From Mycobacterium sp. E1747 (GTDB taxonomy: Bacteria > Actinomycetota > Actinomycetes > Mycobacteriales > Mycobacteriaceae), in NCBI RefSeq assembly GCF_001667775.1, contig NZ_LZJI01000186.1:1-64000 (forward strand): DNA of 64,000 nucleotides, read 5' to 3'. Below are positions 24,318 to 33,444 of this stretch, piece after piece. The notes beneath the pieces were generated by a model. That model had not been told where the DNA came from, searched no databases, and saw only the letters and a list, made by a program, of their open reading frames with translations. The translations under genes were made by a program, and so were the position numbers. The stretch's first letter is position 1; each line of letters starts with the position of its first letter.

Positions 24318-26090
24318 TTAGAACCGCGACGGCCCCGGCCACAGCACGCTGGCGCCGCTGAGCGCCTGTTCGACGTTGTCCACGATGCCGGTGACCGTGC
24401 GGCCGAGCAGCGCGGCCAGCGCGTCGGGCAACGACGCGGCGGCCGGTTGGGACGAGGCCCGTGGTCGCACCATGTCCAGCAGCGAAGAACTCGGATAGCT
24501 CACCACGCGGACGTCGGTGTCCGCGTCCAGGCCGGCCAGGATCTTGGCCCGGCGTACCGCGGTGCGGAAGCCGCCGAGTTCGTCGACCAAGCCCCGCTGC
24601 AGGGCGTCGGCGCCGGTCCAGATTCGGCCTTGTGCAACGCGATCGACGGCTTCGGCGGTCAGGTTGCGCGCCTCGGCGACCCGCTGCACGAAGTCCGCGT
24701 AGAACAGGTCCGCCTCGGCCTCTCGATGCGCCTGCTGTTCGGGCGTGAACGGCGCGTCGATCGACCAGGCGTCGGCATTGGCGTTCGTGCGCACCGTGTC
24801 CGACCCGACGCCCAGCCGGTCCAACAGGTCGCGGATCACCAGCTTGCCGGTGATGACCCCGATCGAGCCGGTGACCGTCGCCGGGTTGGCGACGATCGCG
24901 TCGGCCCCCATCGAGACGTAATAGCCGCCGGACGCGGCGACCGCGCCCATCGAAGCGACCACCGGCTTGCCGCGCTTGCGGGCCTGGGTCACCTCGCGCC
25001 AGATGCTCTCCGACGCGGTGATGGTGCCGCCGGGACTGTTCACCCGCAACACGATCGCGGACACCGAATCGTCGGCAGCGGCCTCCCGGAGCGCCGCCGC
25101 GATGGTGTCGCCGCCCGCGGTCGCGGTGCCCAACGGCAGCAACTGGGGCCCGCCGCGGCCGTCGACGATCATGCCGTCGAGCATGACGACGGCCAGGGTC
25201 GGCCGGGGCCGGCGACCGGGAACCGGCGGCTTGGGCGGGGCCAGCCGGGAGCGGGTCGCCCCCGCGTAGCGGGCCAGGAACAGTCGCGGCGGGGTGGTAT
25301 CATCCGAAACGTCCTCCACGCCAACCAATTCCGCGATGCGCGCGTAGGCCTCGTCGCGGAATCCGATCCGGTCGAGCAGGCCGGCGGTTACGGCGTCGTC
25401 ACGCAACAGCGGGGCCCGGTCGGCCAGCGCGTCGAGGGCGCCGGGGTCGAGCGTGCGCGATTCGGCGATCGCCCGCCATGCCTGCTCCTGCAGGCTTTCC
25501 ATCATCCGGGTGACGGCCTCGCGGTGCGCCGTCGTGAAGCCGTGCTCGGTGAAACGGTTTGCCGCCGACTTGTATTGGCCGCGCGCGACGAATTGGGGTT
25601 CGATGCCCGCCTTGTCGAACGCGTTGCGCAGGAACGTGGCGTTGCTGGCGAAGCCGATCAGTCCGACGCTTCCCGACGGCTGCATCCACACCTCACCGAA
25701 CGCCGAGGCCAGGTAGTAGGACAGTGTGCCCGGGTAGGTCTCGGCCCAGGCCAGTGACGGCTTGGCGGCGGTGAAGGCGGTGATGGCCTCGCGCAGCTCC
25801 TGCACGGCCGCCGGCGGCGACGCGGCCAGGTTCACGCGGGCGATCAGCCCGGCGACCCGCGGGTCCTCAGCCGCGCGATGGATGGCGGCGATCGCGTCGC
25901 GCAGCGCCATCGGCCTGCCGCCGGTGAAGATCGCCAGCGGGTCGAACCCTGTCGCCTCGGGCGGCGCGGACCGCAGGTCGAGTTCGAGCACGCAGCCGTT
26001 GGGGACGCCGTGGTGGCGGGCGGTGTCGACGCGCCCGGCCAGCGCGCCGACGTCGTCGACCCCGGGAAGCGAGGGCAGGAAGGCGAGCAT
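24318..26090 (-). CDS. sppA: Signal peptide peptidase SppA, 67K type
   Basis: A membrane-associated serine protease that degrades cleaved signal peptides. The 590-residue protein is the tandem-domain form: an N-terminal S49 domain carrying the general-base lysine in GQYKSAANRF and a C-terminal S49 domain with the nucleophile serine in MGAVAASGGYYVSMGADAIV. Lys and Ser come from different domains, as in the E. coli enzyme. No clear N-terminal membrane anchor is seen with the ATG chosen; a longer start would overlap the divergent gene's leader. It is convergent with the methyltransferase array and 39 bp from a divergent oxidoreductase. Confidence 0.93.
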   Translation of the reverse strand: MLAFLPSLPGVDDVGALAGRVDTARHHGVPNGCVLELDLRSAPPEATGFDPLAIFTGGRPMALRDAIAAIHRAAEDPRVAGLIARVNLAASPPAAVQELREAITAFTAAKPSLAWAETYPGTLSYYLASAFGEVWMQPSGSVGLIGFASNATFLRNAFDKAGIEPQFVARGQYKSAANRFTEHGFTTAHREAVTRMMESLQEQAWRAIAESRTLDPGALDALADRAPLLRDDAVTAGLLDRIGFRDEAYARIAELVGVEDVSDDTTPPRLFLARYAGATRSRLAPPKPPVPGRRPRPTLAVVMLDGMIVDGRGGPQLLPLGTATAGGDTIAAALREAAADDSVSAIVLRVNSPGGTITASESIWREVTQARKRGKPVVASMGAVAASGGYYVSMGADAIVANPATVTGSIGVITGKLVIRDLLDRLGVGSDTVRTNANADAWSIDAPFTPEQQAHREAEADLFYADFVQRVAEARNLTAEAVDRVAQGRIWTGADALQRGLVDELGGFRTAVRRAKILAGLDADTDVRVVSYPSSSLLDMVRPRASSQPAAASLPDALAALLGRTVTGIVDNVEQALSGASVLWPGPSRF

Positions 26091-26129
26091 GTTTGCAGCG
26101 TACCGACACCGCACCCGTACGGTGGTGGG

Positions 26130-27056
26130 GTGAGGTTCGCCATCGCCATCCCTCAGTTCGACTACGACCGGTTCGACGACGTCGGGGTGCGTGACTACCT
26201 GCGCCGGGCGGAGGAGCTCGGGTTCGAGGGCGGCTGGGTTCTGGAGCAGATCATCGGGAACGCACCGCTGCTGGCGCCGCTGGAGCTGCTGGCCTACTGC
26301 GCGGCCTGCACCGAACACCTTCGCCTGGGGGTGGCCGTCCTGGTGACCTCGCTGCACGATCCGCTGCAACTGGCGTCATCCGTCACGGCGGTCGATCGGC
26401 TCAGCCACGGCCGGCTGGACGTCGGCGTCGGGACCGGCGGGGGGTTTCGCAGGTTCGCGGCGTTCGGTGTCGAAAAGGACACCTACATCTCGTATTTCAC
26501 CGAGGGCCTGAAGCTGATGAAGGCCGCCTGGTCCGACGAGCCGCGGGTGACGTTCCACGGCCGGTTCCGCGACGTCGATGACGTGCCGATCGCGCCGAAA
26601 CCGGTGCAGCGGCCGCACCCGCCCATCTGGTTCGGCGGCCTGGCGCCCAAGGCGCTGGCCAGGGCGGTGCGCCACGGCGACTCGTTCTTGGGCGCCGGCT
26701 CGTCGACCACCGAGGCGTTCACCGGGGCCGTCGCCGTGGTGCGCCGAGAACTCCGCGAACAGCACAAGGATCCGGCGCACTTCACCATCGGCAAGCGCGT
26801 CTACCTCACGGTCGACGACGACGCGGCACGCGCCCGCGACCGTGTGCTCGCGGGGCTGCGGCGGATCTACGGCAAGATGCCCGGCGTCGAGGATGTGCCG
26901 GTGTCGGGCACGCCCGACGACGTCGCGCGCGGGCTGCGTGAGGTGATCGACGCCGGCGCCGAGTACCTGTTGCTCAACCCGGTCGGCGTCGACGTCGGCG
27001 AGAACCGCGAGCAAATGGAACGCCTTGCCGCGGAGGTCATTCCGCGGTTGGGTTGA
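26130..27056 (+). CDS. LLM-class F420-dependent oxidoreductase
   Basis: A 308-residue luciferase-like monooxygenase-family TIM barrel. It starts MRFAIAIPQFDYDRFDDVGV with a GTG codon; LEFLAYCAACTEHLRLGVAV-like strands and LSHGRLDVGVGTGGGFRRF follow, and PIWFGGLAPKALARAVRHGD is typical of the F420-binding mycobacterial branch. No partner flavin reductase is nearby. The substrate is unknown. It ends one base before the convergent rplO stop, an extremely tight junction. Confidence 0.87.
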   Translation: MRFAIAIPQFDYDRFDDVGVRDYLRRAEELGFEGGWVLEQIIGNAPLLAPLELLAYCAACTEHLRLGVAVLVTSLHDPLQLASSVTAVDRLSHGRLDVGVGTGGGFRRFAAFGVEKDTYISYFTEGLKLMKAAWSDEPRVTFHGRFRDVDDVPIAPKPVQRPHPPIWFGGLAPKALARAVRHGDSFLGAGSSTTEAFTGAVAVVRRELREQHKDPAHFTIGKRVYLTVDDDAARARDRVLAGLRRIYGKMPGVEDVPVSGTPDDVARGLREVIDAGAEYLLLNPVGVDVGENREQMERLAAEVIPRLG

Positions 27057-27497
27057 TCAGAGCTCGGTGACCGAGCCGCCCGCGGCGGTGATCTTGTCGC
27101 GCGCGCTGCCGCTGAACTTGTGCGCGGAGACCTCGACCTTGACGCTCAGCTTGCCGTCGCCGAGGACCTTGACCAACGTGTTCTTGCGGACGGCACCCTT
27201 GGCCACCAGCTCGTCCACGCCGACCGAACCGCCCTGCGGGAACAGCCGATTGATGTCGCCGACGTTGACGATCTCGTACTCGGTGCGGAACCGGTTGCGG
27301 AATCCCTTGAGCTTGGGCAGCCGCATGTGAAGCGGCATCTGCCCGCCCTCGAAGGTGGCCGGCACGTTCTTGCGGGCCTTGGTGCCCTTGGTGCCGCGGC
27401 CGGCGGTCTTGCCCTTCGACCCCTCACCGCGACCGACGCGGGTGCGGGCCGTCTTTGACCCGGGGGCCGGCTTCAGGTCGTGCAGCTTGATGGTCAT
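27057..27497 (-). CDS. rplO: 50S ribosomal protein L15
   Basis: 146-residue large-subunit protein. The N-terminus has the glycine/arginine-rich loop of L15 ([20 protein letters not shown]) that threads into 23S rRNA, then [17 protein letters not shown]. Last gene of the rplN-rplO unit here; its start overlaps the rpmD stop by 4 nt. secY-adk-map, which often follows directly, lies 13 kb away on the same strand. Confidence 0.98.
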   Translation of the reverse strand: MTIKLHDLKPAPGSKTARTRVGRGEGSKGKTAGRGTKGTKARKNVPATFEGGQMPLHMRLPKLKGFRNRFRTEYEIVNVGDINRLFPQGGSVGVDELVAKGAVRKNTLVKVLGDGKLSVKVEVSAHKFSGSARDKITAAGGSVTEL

Positions 27498-27676
27498 TTG
27501 GCCTCCTCCACCTCAACGAGGTGATTGACCACCGCGATGAGGCCGCGGGTCTGGGGGTTGTCCTCACGGATCACTGAGTGGCGGATCCGCCGCAAACCCA
27601 GGGTGCGCAGGCTCTCCCGCTGCTTCCAGCGGGCCCCAATTGTGCTGCGCACCTGGGTGATCTTCAACTGGCTCAT
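27494..27676 (-). CDS. rpmD: 50S ribosomal protein L30
   Basis: 60-residue protein with the family core [20 protein letters not shown] and [20 protein letters not shown]. Both ends overlap neighbours by 4 nt (ATGA type), so it is translated in a coupled chain with rpsE and rplO. Confidence 0.98.
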   Translation of the reverse strand: MSQLKITQVRSTIGARWKQRESLRTLGLRRIRHSVIREDNPQTRGLIAVVNHLVEVEEAK

Positions 27677-28353
27677 TGCGGTGCCGTTCCCTCGCGCGCG
27701 GCACTGGCGGCCAGCGCTTCACTTTCACGTCGTGCCCGCAGCATTCCGGCCGGGGCGACGTCCTCGATGGGCAGTCCGCGGCGCGCGGCTACCTCCTCGG
27801 GACGCTGCAGCAGCTTGAGCGCGGTGACGGTGGCGTGCACCACGTTGATCGCGTTGTCGCTGCCCAATGACTTGGCCAGGATGTCGCGCACCCCAGCGCA
27901 TTCCAGCACCGCACGCGCCGCGCCGCCGGCGATGACACCGGTACCGGGGCTGGCCGGGCGCAGCAGCACCACACCCGCGGCCGCCTCACCCTGCACCGGG
28001 TGCGTGATGGTGCCGCCGATCAGCGGCACGCGGAAGAAGCCCTTGCGCGCCTCTTCCACGCCCTTGGCGATGGCGGCCGGTACTTCCTTGGCCTTGCCGT
28101 AGCCGACGCCGACCATGCCGTTGCCGTCTCCGACGATGACCAACGCGGTGAAGCTGAAGCGCCTACCACCCTTGACCACCTTGGAGACACGGTTGATGGC
28201 GACGACCCGCTCCAGGTAGTTGCTCTTGTCGCCGTCGCGGTCGCGGCCACCGCGGCCGCCGCCGTCGCGCCGACCGCGGCTGTCGCGGTTGTCGCCGCGC
28301 GAGTCGCGGTTGTCGCCGCGGGCCTCGGGGCCGCCGGCTGACTGTTCCGCCAT
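27673..28353 (-). CDS. rpsE: 30S ribosomal protein S5
   Basis: 226 residues, involved in translational fidelity. The S5 core begins at [20 protein letters not shown] and continues with the double-stranded RNA-binding fold ([20 protein letters not shown]). The first about 50 residues are an Arg/Asp/Gly-rich low-complexity extension with GDNRDSR repeated twice, longer than in most bacteria; similar tails are known in mycobacteria. 38 bp separate it from rplR. Confidence 0.98.
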   Translation of the reverse strand: MAEQSAGGPEARGDNRDSRGDNRDSRGRRDGGGRGGRDRDGDKSNYLERVVAINRVSKVVKGGRRFSFTALVIVGDGNGMVGVGYGKAKEVPAAIAKGVEEARKGFFRVPLIGGTITHPVQGEAAAGVVLLRPASPGTGVIAGGAARAVLECAGVRDILAKSLGSDNAINVVHATVTALKLLQRPEEVAARRGLPIEDVAPAGMLRARRESEALAASAAREGTAPQ

Positions 28354-28391
28354 TATGCGGTCCTTCCGGTCTTGTTCAGGCTCTTGATCAT

Positions 28392-28799
28392 CTAGAAACT
28401 CAATCCGTTCTCGCGCGCGGCATCGGCCAGCGCCGCGATCCGTCCGCCGTAGGTGTACCCGCCGCGGTCGAAGACCACGGAGCCGACGCCGGCGGCCTTG
28501 GCGCGCTCGGCGATCAATTGCCCCACCCGCACGCTGCGGGCCTTTTTGTCGCCCTGCAGTCCGCGCACGTCGTCCTCGATCGACGACGCGGCGGCCACGG
28601 TGGTGCCGTTCTCGTCGTTGACCAGTTGCACGTGAATGTGTCGCGCGGACCGGTTGATGACGAGCCGCGGACGCTCCGGGGTGCCCACGATCTTCTTGCG
28701 CAGTCGGGCGTGCCTACGCAGCCGAGAGACCCGGCGAGTTGCGGACACGCTCTGCCCCACCGGCTTTCGCGCCGCGGTGTCAGCTTGTTTTTGCGCCAT
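28392..28799 (-). CDS. rplR: 50S ribosomal protein L18
   Basis: 135-residue 5S-rRNA-binding protein with [40 protein letters not shown] and [21 protein letters not shown] basic N-terminal extension of about 20 residues precedes the core. It follows rplF by 2 nt. Confidence 0.98.
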   Translation of the reverse strand: MAQKQADTAARKPVGQSVSATRRVSRLRRHARLRKKIVGTPERPRLVINRSARHIHVQLVNDENGTTVAAASSIEDDVRGLQGDKKARSVRVGQLIAERAKAAGVGSVVFDRGGYTYGGRIAALADAARENGLSF

Positions 28800-28801
28800 G
28801 A

Positions 28802-29341
28802 CTACTTACCTGTCTTTCCGACCTTGCGGCGGATCTGCTCACCCTCGTAGCGCACGCCCTTGCCCTTGTAAGGGTCGGGACGGCGCAGGCGGCGGATGTT
28901 CGCCGAGATCTGGCCGACCTTCTGCTTGTCGATGCCGGAGATCGAGAACTTCGTCGGGGACTGGACCGCGAAGGTGATGCCCTCGGGCGCCTCGATCACC
29001 ACGGGATGGCTGTAACCCAGCGCGAACTCGAGGTTGGCGCCCTTGAGCTGCACGCGGTAACCGACCCCGAAGATCTCCATCTTGGTGGTGTAGCCCTCGG
29101 TCACGCCGGTGACCAGGTTGGACACCAGCGTGCGCGACAGGCCGTGCAGCGAGCGGTTGCGCCGCTCGTCGTTGGGGCGGGCGACCACGATCGCGCCGTC
29201 CTCGTTGCGGTCCACCTTGATCGGTTCGGCCACCGTCAGATTCAGGCTGCCCTTGGGCCCCTTCACCGAGACGTGCTGACCGTCGATCGTTACGTCGACT
29301 CCGGCGGGAACCGGAACCGGCTGCTTACCAATGCGCGACAT
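28802..29341 (-). CDS. rplF: 50S ribosomal protein L6
   Basis: 179 residues with two copies of the L6 fold, starting [20 protein letters not shown] and ending with the conserved [20 protein letters not shown] motif near the C-terminus, which touches the sarcin-ricin region of 23S rRNA. It follows rpsH by 10 nt. Confidence 0.98.
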   Translation of the reverse strand: MSRIGKQPVPVPAGVDVTIDGQHVSVKGPKGSLNLTVAEPIKVDRNEDGAIVVARPNDERRNRSLHGLSRTLVSNLVTGVTEGYTTKMEIFGVGYRVQLKGANLEFALGYSHPVVIEAPEGITFAVQSPTKFSISGIDKQKVGQISANIRRLRRPDPYKGKGVRYEGEQIRRKVGKTGK

Positions 29342-29351
29342 GTCTACTCCC

Positions 29352-29750
29352 TCACCACACGTACGCGAGGACTTCGCCGCCCACGCCCTGTCTGGCTGCC
29401 TGGCGATCCGTCAGCAGGCCCGAGGAGGTCGAGATGATCGCCACGCCCAGGCCGCCGAGCACGCGCGGCAGGTTGGTGGATTTCGCGTACACCCGCAGAC
29501 CGGGCTTGGACACTCGCCGAAGTCCGGCGATGCTCCGCTCCCGGCTGGGTCCGTACTTGAGCTGAACGATCAGCGACTTGCCCACCCGAGCGTCTTCGGT
29601 CCGGTAATCGCTGATGTAACCCTCGCTCTTGAGGATCTGGGCGATGTTGGCCTTGATCTTGGAGTGCGGCAACGTCACCTCGTCGTGGTACGCCGAATTG
29701 GCGTTGCGCAGACGTGTCAAGAAGTCTGCGATCGGATCCGTCATAGTCAT
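29352..29750 (-). CDS. rpsH: 30S ribosomal protein S8
   Basis: 132-residue 16S-rRNA-binding protein: [20 protein letters not shown] at the start and the [20 protein letters not shown] signature at the end. The first ATG gives the exact usual mycobacterial length; a second ATG two codons later is possible. In E. coli S8 binds its own spc mRNA; no such site was tested here. Confidence 0.97.
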   Translation of the reverse strand: MTMTDPIADFLTRLRNANSAYHDEVTLPHSKIKANIAQILKSEGYISDYRTEDARVGKSLIVQLKYGPSRERSIAGLRRVSKPGLRVYAKSTNLPRVLGGLGVAIISTSSGLLTDRQAARQGVGGEVLAYVW

Positions 29751-29806
29751 CGAGCGCTGCTCCTCTTCATCGCTACGCTCTGCATCGTCGTCATCGCGGT
29801 CATGAC
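29751..29806 (-). repeat. Repeated leader element between rpsN and rpsH
   Basis: The 137-bp gap holds, on the minus strand, a segment with GATGACGACGATGCAGAGCG, then TAGCGATGAAGAGGAG just before rpsH. Nearly the same words, GATGACGATGCAGAGCG and CGATGAGAAGG, occur in the rplB-rpsS gap. The motif resembles the ends of mycobacterial interspersed repetitive units, and the copy here supplies a purine-rich ribosome-binding site. The remainder of the gap, towards rpsN, shows no clear element. Confidence 0.5.
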
Positions 29807-29887
29807 AGCGTTGGTACCTTCCTCGCGGTGGTTCCCGGTTCGGGCCTGTCGCGCACCTGTTCTGGGTTGGTCTTGGGGTCCTGGCTC

Positions 29888-30073
29888 TTACCAGCTGCTC
29901 TTCTGCACGCCGGGCAGCTCGCCCGCGTGCGCCATCTCGCGCAGGCAGATCCTGCACAGGCCGAATTTGCGGAACACCGCGCGCGGGCGGCCGCACTTGT
30001 TGCAGCGCGTGTAGCCGCGCACCGCGAACTTCGGCTTGCGTGCGGCCTTGTTGACCAGTGCCTTCTTCGCCAT
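29888..30073 (-). CDS. rpsZ: 30S ribosomal protein S14, zinc type
   Basis: 61-residue S14 of the zinc-binding (type Z) class with four cysteines, CNKCGRP ... CRICLRE, forming the C-x2-C-x12-C-x2-C knuckle. Mycobacteria also carry a zinc-free paralogue used under zinc starvation; it is not in this window. It lies 4 nt after rplE. Confidence 0.97.
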
Positions 30074-30077
30074 CTAC

Positions 30078-30641
30078 TCAGTTCTCCTTGAAGGGAAAGC
30101 CGAGGGCCCGCAACAGCGCTCGTCCTTCGTCGTCGGTCGTCGCCGAGGTGACGACGTTGATGTCCATGCCGCGGACCCGGTCGATCTTGTCCACGTCGAT
30201 CTCGTGGAACACCGACTGCTCGGCCAGGCCGAACGTGTAATTGCCGACGCCGTCGAACTGCTTGGGCGACAGGCCGCGGAAGTCGCGGATACGCGGCAGC
30301 GCGATCGAGGTGAGCCGGTCGAGGAATTCCCACATCCGGTCGCCGCGCAGGGTGACCCGGGCGCCGATCGGCATGCCCTCGCGCAGCTTGAACTGCGCGA
30401 TGGACTTGCGCGCCCTGCGGATCTCCGGCCGTTGCCCGGTGATCAGCGCGAGGTCGTTGACCGCGCCGTTGATCAGCTTCGCGTCCCGTGCCGCGTCGCC
30501 GACACCCATGTTGACGACGACCTTGGTGACGGTCGGGATCTGCATGACGTTCCCGTAACCGAACTGCTGCTGCAACGAATCACGAATCTCGTTGCGGTAG
30601 CGCTCCTTCAGGCGCGGCTGCGCCTTCTCAGTTGTCGTCAT
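30078..30641 (-). CDS. rplE: 50S ribosomal protein L5
   Basis: 187-residue 5S-rRNA-binding protein that contacts the P-site tRNA. Family blocks are [20 protein letters not shown], then [20 protein letters not shown] and [20 protein letters not shown]. It follows rplX by 2 nt. Confidence 0.98.
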   Translation of the reverse strand: MTTTEKAQPRLKERYRNEIRDSLQQQFGYGNVMQIPTVTKVVVNMGVGDAARDAKLINGAVNDLALITGQRPEIRRARKSIAQFKLREGMPIGARVTLRGDRMWEFLDRLTSIALPRIRDFRGLSPKQFDGVGNYTFGLAEQSVFHEIDVDKIDRVRGMDINVVTSATTDDEGRALLRALGFPFKEN

Positions 30642-30643
30642 AA

Positions 30644-30961
30644 CTAGATGTCCTTGCCGTTGCGCTTGGAGATGCGGACCCGCTTGCCGGTCTCCTCGTC
30701 GACCCGGTAGCCGACGCGGGCGGGCTTGCCGTCCGAGTCGACGACCATCACGTTCGAGACGTGGATCGGGGCTTCCTGGGTGACGATTCCGCCCGACTGG
30801 GCTCCGCGCTGGTTGCTCGAGATCGCGGTGTGCTTCTTGATTCGGTTGACGCCCTCGACCAGCACCCGGTTGCGTTCCGGGTAGGCCTGCAGCACCTTGC
30901 CCTTGGCACCCTTGTCCTTGCCGGCGATGACCAGGACGGTGTCGCCTTTGCGGACCTTCAT
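30644..30961 (-). CDS. rplX: 50S ribosomal protein L24
   Basis: 105-residue assembly-initiating protein with the KOW motif at its start ([20 protein letters not shown]) and [11 protein letters not shown]. It directly abuts rplN (no gap), so ribosomes pass from one frame to the next. Confidence 0.98.
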   Translation of the reverse strand: MKVRKGDTVLVIAGKDKGAKGKVLQAYPERNRVLVEGVNRIKKHTAISSNQRGAQSGGIVTQEAPIHVSNVMVVDSDGKPARVGYRVDEETGKRVRISKRNGKDI

Positions 30962-31330
30962 TTACAACACCTCCGGGGCGAGCGAGATGATCTTCATGAA
31001 CCGCTTCTCACGCAGCTCGCGGCCGACGGGCCCGAAAATGCGCGTGCCGCGCGGGTCGTTGTCCGGCTTGATGATCACCGCGGCATTCTCGTCGAACTTG
31101 ATGTAGCTGCCGTCCGGGCGGCGGCGCTCCTTGACCGTGCGCACCACGACGGCCTTGACGACATCCCCGCGCTTGACGTTGCCGCCTGGGATGGCGTCCT
31201 TGACGGTGGCGACGATGACGTCACCGATGCCGGCGTAGCGTCGCGACGAACCACCGAGCACCCGGATGCACAAGATCTCCTTGGCGCCGGTGTTGTCGGC
31301 GACCTTCAGCCGCGATTCCTGCTGAATCAC
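30962..31330 (-). CDS. rplN: 50S ribosomal protein L14
   Basis: 122-residue 23S-rRNA-binding protein, [20 protein letters not shown] with a GTG start and the signature [24 protein letters not shown] lies 6 nt before the start. It is the first gene of the spc-like unit rplN-rplX-rplE-rpsZ-rpsH-rplF-rplR-rpsE-rpmD-rplO, transcribed from its own promoter because the DinB-to-atsA region separates it from the S10 operon. Confidence 0.98.
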
Positions 31331-31453
31331 TCGATCTCCTGACCTGGTTGCGTGTGCACGCCAGGACGCAGGCCAAAGCCCACCAAAAAACCTGACATGC
31401 GCGGTCTTTGTCACCGAAGGGCACGCGGGGCCGATTCGCACCGGCCGAGGTCT

Positions 31454-31500
31454 GCCCAAGGCAACCCCTAGAGTCTAGGGGACGACCAGCTCAGAGCCAA
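31454..31500 (-). promoter_or_regulatory. rplN operon promoter and conserved transcript start
   Basis: On the minus strand: TTGGCT (-35), a 17-bp spacer, TAGACT (-10), 5 nt, then GGTTGCCTTGGGC. The predicted transcript begins at or next to the GG, giving a leader of about 136 nt before rplN. The S10 operon promoter has the same spacing and the identical 13-nt start sequence, so the two units look co-regulated. The rest of the gap up to rplN shows no further element. Confidence 0.75.
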
Positions 31501-31530
31501 ATTCGCGGCCCACGGGGCATCTGCGCGAGG

Positions 31531-32067
31531 TCAACGGGCGGTTTCCCCGATTCTTCGGATATCACCGAGATGGTGCACGCCCTCGTGCATGGCCTGGCGC
31601 ACGAGCCAGCGGGCGGTGCGCTGCTCACCCGGCAACCGCGTTCCCGTGCGGTCCCAGCCGCGATCTTCGGTGCGCGCGGCCTCGTCGCGGAAGCCCGCCG
31701 CCGCCGCCGCCAGCTCGGCGAGCGTGGCGTCGATATCGCAATCGTTGTAGCGGAAGCGGCGGGCCCGCAGATCGTTGAGCATCGGCTCCCAGGCGGGCCG
31801 TTCTTCGGTGCGGACGCGGTGCAGGCGGATGGTGAAGCTGACATAGACGTCGCGCAGGTGGCAGAGATATTCGGCGACCGACCACACGTCGGGGCCGGGC
31901 CGGACCCGTCGCGACTCCGGCGGGATCGCGGACACGGCCTCCCGGGCGGCGTCCGGCAGCCCGGCGATCACGCCGATCGCGTGGTCGAGCCGAGTCTCCG
32001 AATAGCTCACCCCGCAGGCGGCGCAGACATGGTCCTCGCCGGCCAGCGGGGGCAGCGACGGGGACAT
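31531..32067 (-). CDS. DinB-like protein with zinc knuckle
   Basis: A 178-residue four-helix protein of the DinB/YfiT type. Metal-ligand histidines are seen in AEYLCHLRDVY and in MHEGVHHLGDIRR, the latter a family hallmark. An added N-terminal CAACGVSYSET segment holds a C-x2-C pair. Members are thiol transferases or of unknown function, often tied to low-molecular-weight thiols such as mycothiol. An upstream GTG is possible, but GGAAG fits the ATG chosen. It stands alone between rplN and the repeat tract. Confidence 0.75.
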   Translation of the reverse strand: MSPSLPPLAGEDHVCAACGVSYSETRLDHAIGVIAGLPDAAREAVSAIPPESRRVRPGPDVWSVAEYLCHLRDVYVSFTIRLHRVRTEERPAWEPMLNDLRARRFRYNDCDIDATLAELAAAAAGFRDEAARTEDRGWDRTGTRLPGEQRTARWLVRQAMHEGVHHLGDIRRIGETAR

Positions 32068-32120
32068 GGAGCAATCTTCCACCTAGAGAACGGTGCACCC
32101 ACTGGGAACGGGGTTGGGTG

Positions 32121-32192
32121 TGCCTTCACGGCGTTGCGTGTGCCTCCACGGCGTTGCGTGTGCCTCCACGGCGTTGCGTGTGCCTCCACGGC
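32121..32192. repeat. Tandem 20-bp repeat tract A
   Basis: The unit TGCCTCCACGGCGTTGCGTG occurs 3.6 times head to tail: the first copy has one mismatch (TGCCTTCACGG), the next two are exact, the last is partial and runs into the GGCGGAAAAATCGCC hairpin word. A 20-bp unit is not a multiple of three, so it is not coding. Copy number is likely to vary between strains (VNTR type). Confidence 0.85.
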
Positions 32193-32220
32193 GGAAAAAT
32201 CGCCTAAATCCCGCCACCTG

Positions 32221-32313
32221 AGCACGCCCGACGCCGTCAGCGCACGCCCGACGCCGCATGCGCACAGCCGACGCCACATGCCCATACCCGACGCCCTCAG
32301 CGCACTGAACGCC
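32221..32313. repeat. Tandem 20-bp repeat tract B
   Basis: A second, unrelated 20-bp unit, consensus about CGCACGCCCGACGCCGTCAG, occurs four times with substitutions in each copy, plus a partial fifth. It starts 28 bp after tract A ends. The copies are more diverged than in tract A, suggesting an older array. A related word, AAACCCGACGGGCGTCAG, lies next to the PE gene near 59.94 kb. Nothing coding is seen between the DinB-like gene and the next gene. Confidence 0.75.
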
Positions 32314-32349
32314 CTGCGTGAAGAGAGGCCCTCCACGGGTGTCGCGCCG

Positions 32350-33312
32350 CTAGTCCCCTTGCCGGACCCAGGCGAAGATGTACAGACTCATCGCCGTCAC
32401 GAGCGCGATCAACACCCACTGCACGATCGCCTGGTCGATCCACGAACCGGGTGGCGGCGCGCCGGGAAGGATGTTGCGCAGCGGGACGATCGCGAACAGG
32501 TTGGCGGCATACCAGGTGGCGAAGGGCGGCAGGAACTTCCTACGCCCCAGCGCCATCGGGATGGCGACCAACAGCGCCAGGGTGGGCAGGCTGATCAGGA
32601 CCAGGCAGATGCCCAAGTCGAAGATCAGCGGGCCCTTGGCCCGCTTGAGCGTGATCACCACGTTCCCGTTGTCGGTGCCGCGCTGCGTCGGCAGCGCACC
32701 GGGATCGTGGACGCGGTTGACGCTGATGTCCCAGCCATCCAGCTCCCCGGTGACCTCGACCCGCGCGGGCACCTTCTTCAGGTTGTCGCCGGACCCGACG
32801 AAGGCGTCGGCCGAGATGGGCTCGGTCTTATAGGAATCGAACGGCCAGTTGCCCGGGTCGCCGTGCGCCACGACGGTGGTGTTGAGCTGCGCCGGCGCCT
32901 TGCCCTTCGGGTAGTGCAGGTCACCGAGGTCGCTCGTCGGGTACAGCCGCACCGCGACGTCGGTCCCCAGCACGTCGAACCGGTTGTCGTAGGTCGAAAT
33001 GCCCGGGTAGACGAGGACATTCACGCCGAGGCGCTTGGCGACCGGCTTCAGCTCCTCGACCTGAAGCTGCACGATGGTCGCATCGCCGCCACCCTGGCTC
33101 AGGTCGAGTGGCGGGAGCGGCCCCTCCGATCGTTCGAGCCAGTGGACGCCGAACAGCGACAGCATGTAGGCCGTGACGACAACGGCCAGGATGGCGACGC
33201 CGATCACGATACGCGGCCGCTTCGCCATGTGTTTGCCACCGGGCGGCGCGGAAAGCGTCGGTGCATCCGACGGGGGCGGCGGGGCCGGCGCCGCGGGGGC
33301 CTCGGCGGTCAT
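32350..33312 (-). CDS. DUF4436 membrane protein, copy 1
   Basis: A 320-residue protein: Pro/Ala-rich cytoplasmic N-terminus, one helix near residues 35-55 (IVIGVAILAVVVTAYMLSLF), an extracytoplasmic domain of about 150 residues (VNVLVYPG, DLGDLHYP, HGDPGNWPFDSYKTEPI, VEVTGELDGWDISV) and three or four C-terminal helices ending in PPGSWIDQAIVQWVLIALV. Function unknown. Rv0713 is the likely counterpart. It lies 132 bp after the fge gene on the same strand and is 60-70 percent like a second copy 2.5 kb upstream (estimated by eye). Confidence 0.85.
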   Translation of the reverse strand: MTAEAPAAPAPPPPSDAPTLSAPPGGKHMAKRPRIVIGVAILAVVVTAYMLSLFGVHWLERSEGPLPPLDLSQGGGDATIVQLQVEELKPVAKRLGVNVLVYPGISTYDNRFDVLGTDVAVRLYPTSDLGDLHYPKGKAPAQLNTTVVAHGDPGNWPFDSYKTEPISADAFVGSGDNLKKVPARVEVTGELDGWDISVNRVHDPGALPTQRGTDNGNVVITLKRAKGPLIFDLGICLVLISLPTLALLVAIPMALGRRKFLPPFATWYAANLFAIVPLRNILPGAPPPGSWIDQAIVQWVLIALVTAMSLYIFAWVRQGD

Positions 33313-33444
33313 TGGCAACCCCCTGGCGATCCGGGGCCGGTCGAGGGCCACACGTGGTCAGATGCTAGCGAACTCACGCGGGCCGTGCGCGCCGACGAAC
33401 GCCCCGTCACACGCCGTGCATGCGGCGGTAACCCGCCCGTCGCC

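Noticed and set aside
32121..32313. Repeat tracts as a CRISPR array
   Set aside because: Units are contiguous without unique spacers, and no cas gene is nearby.
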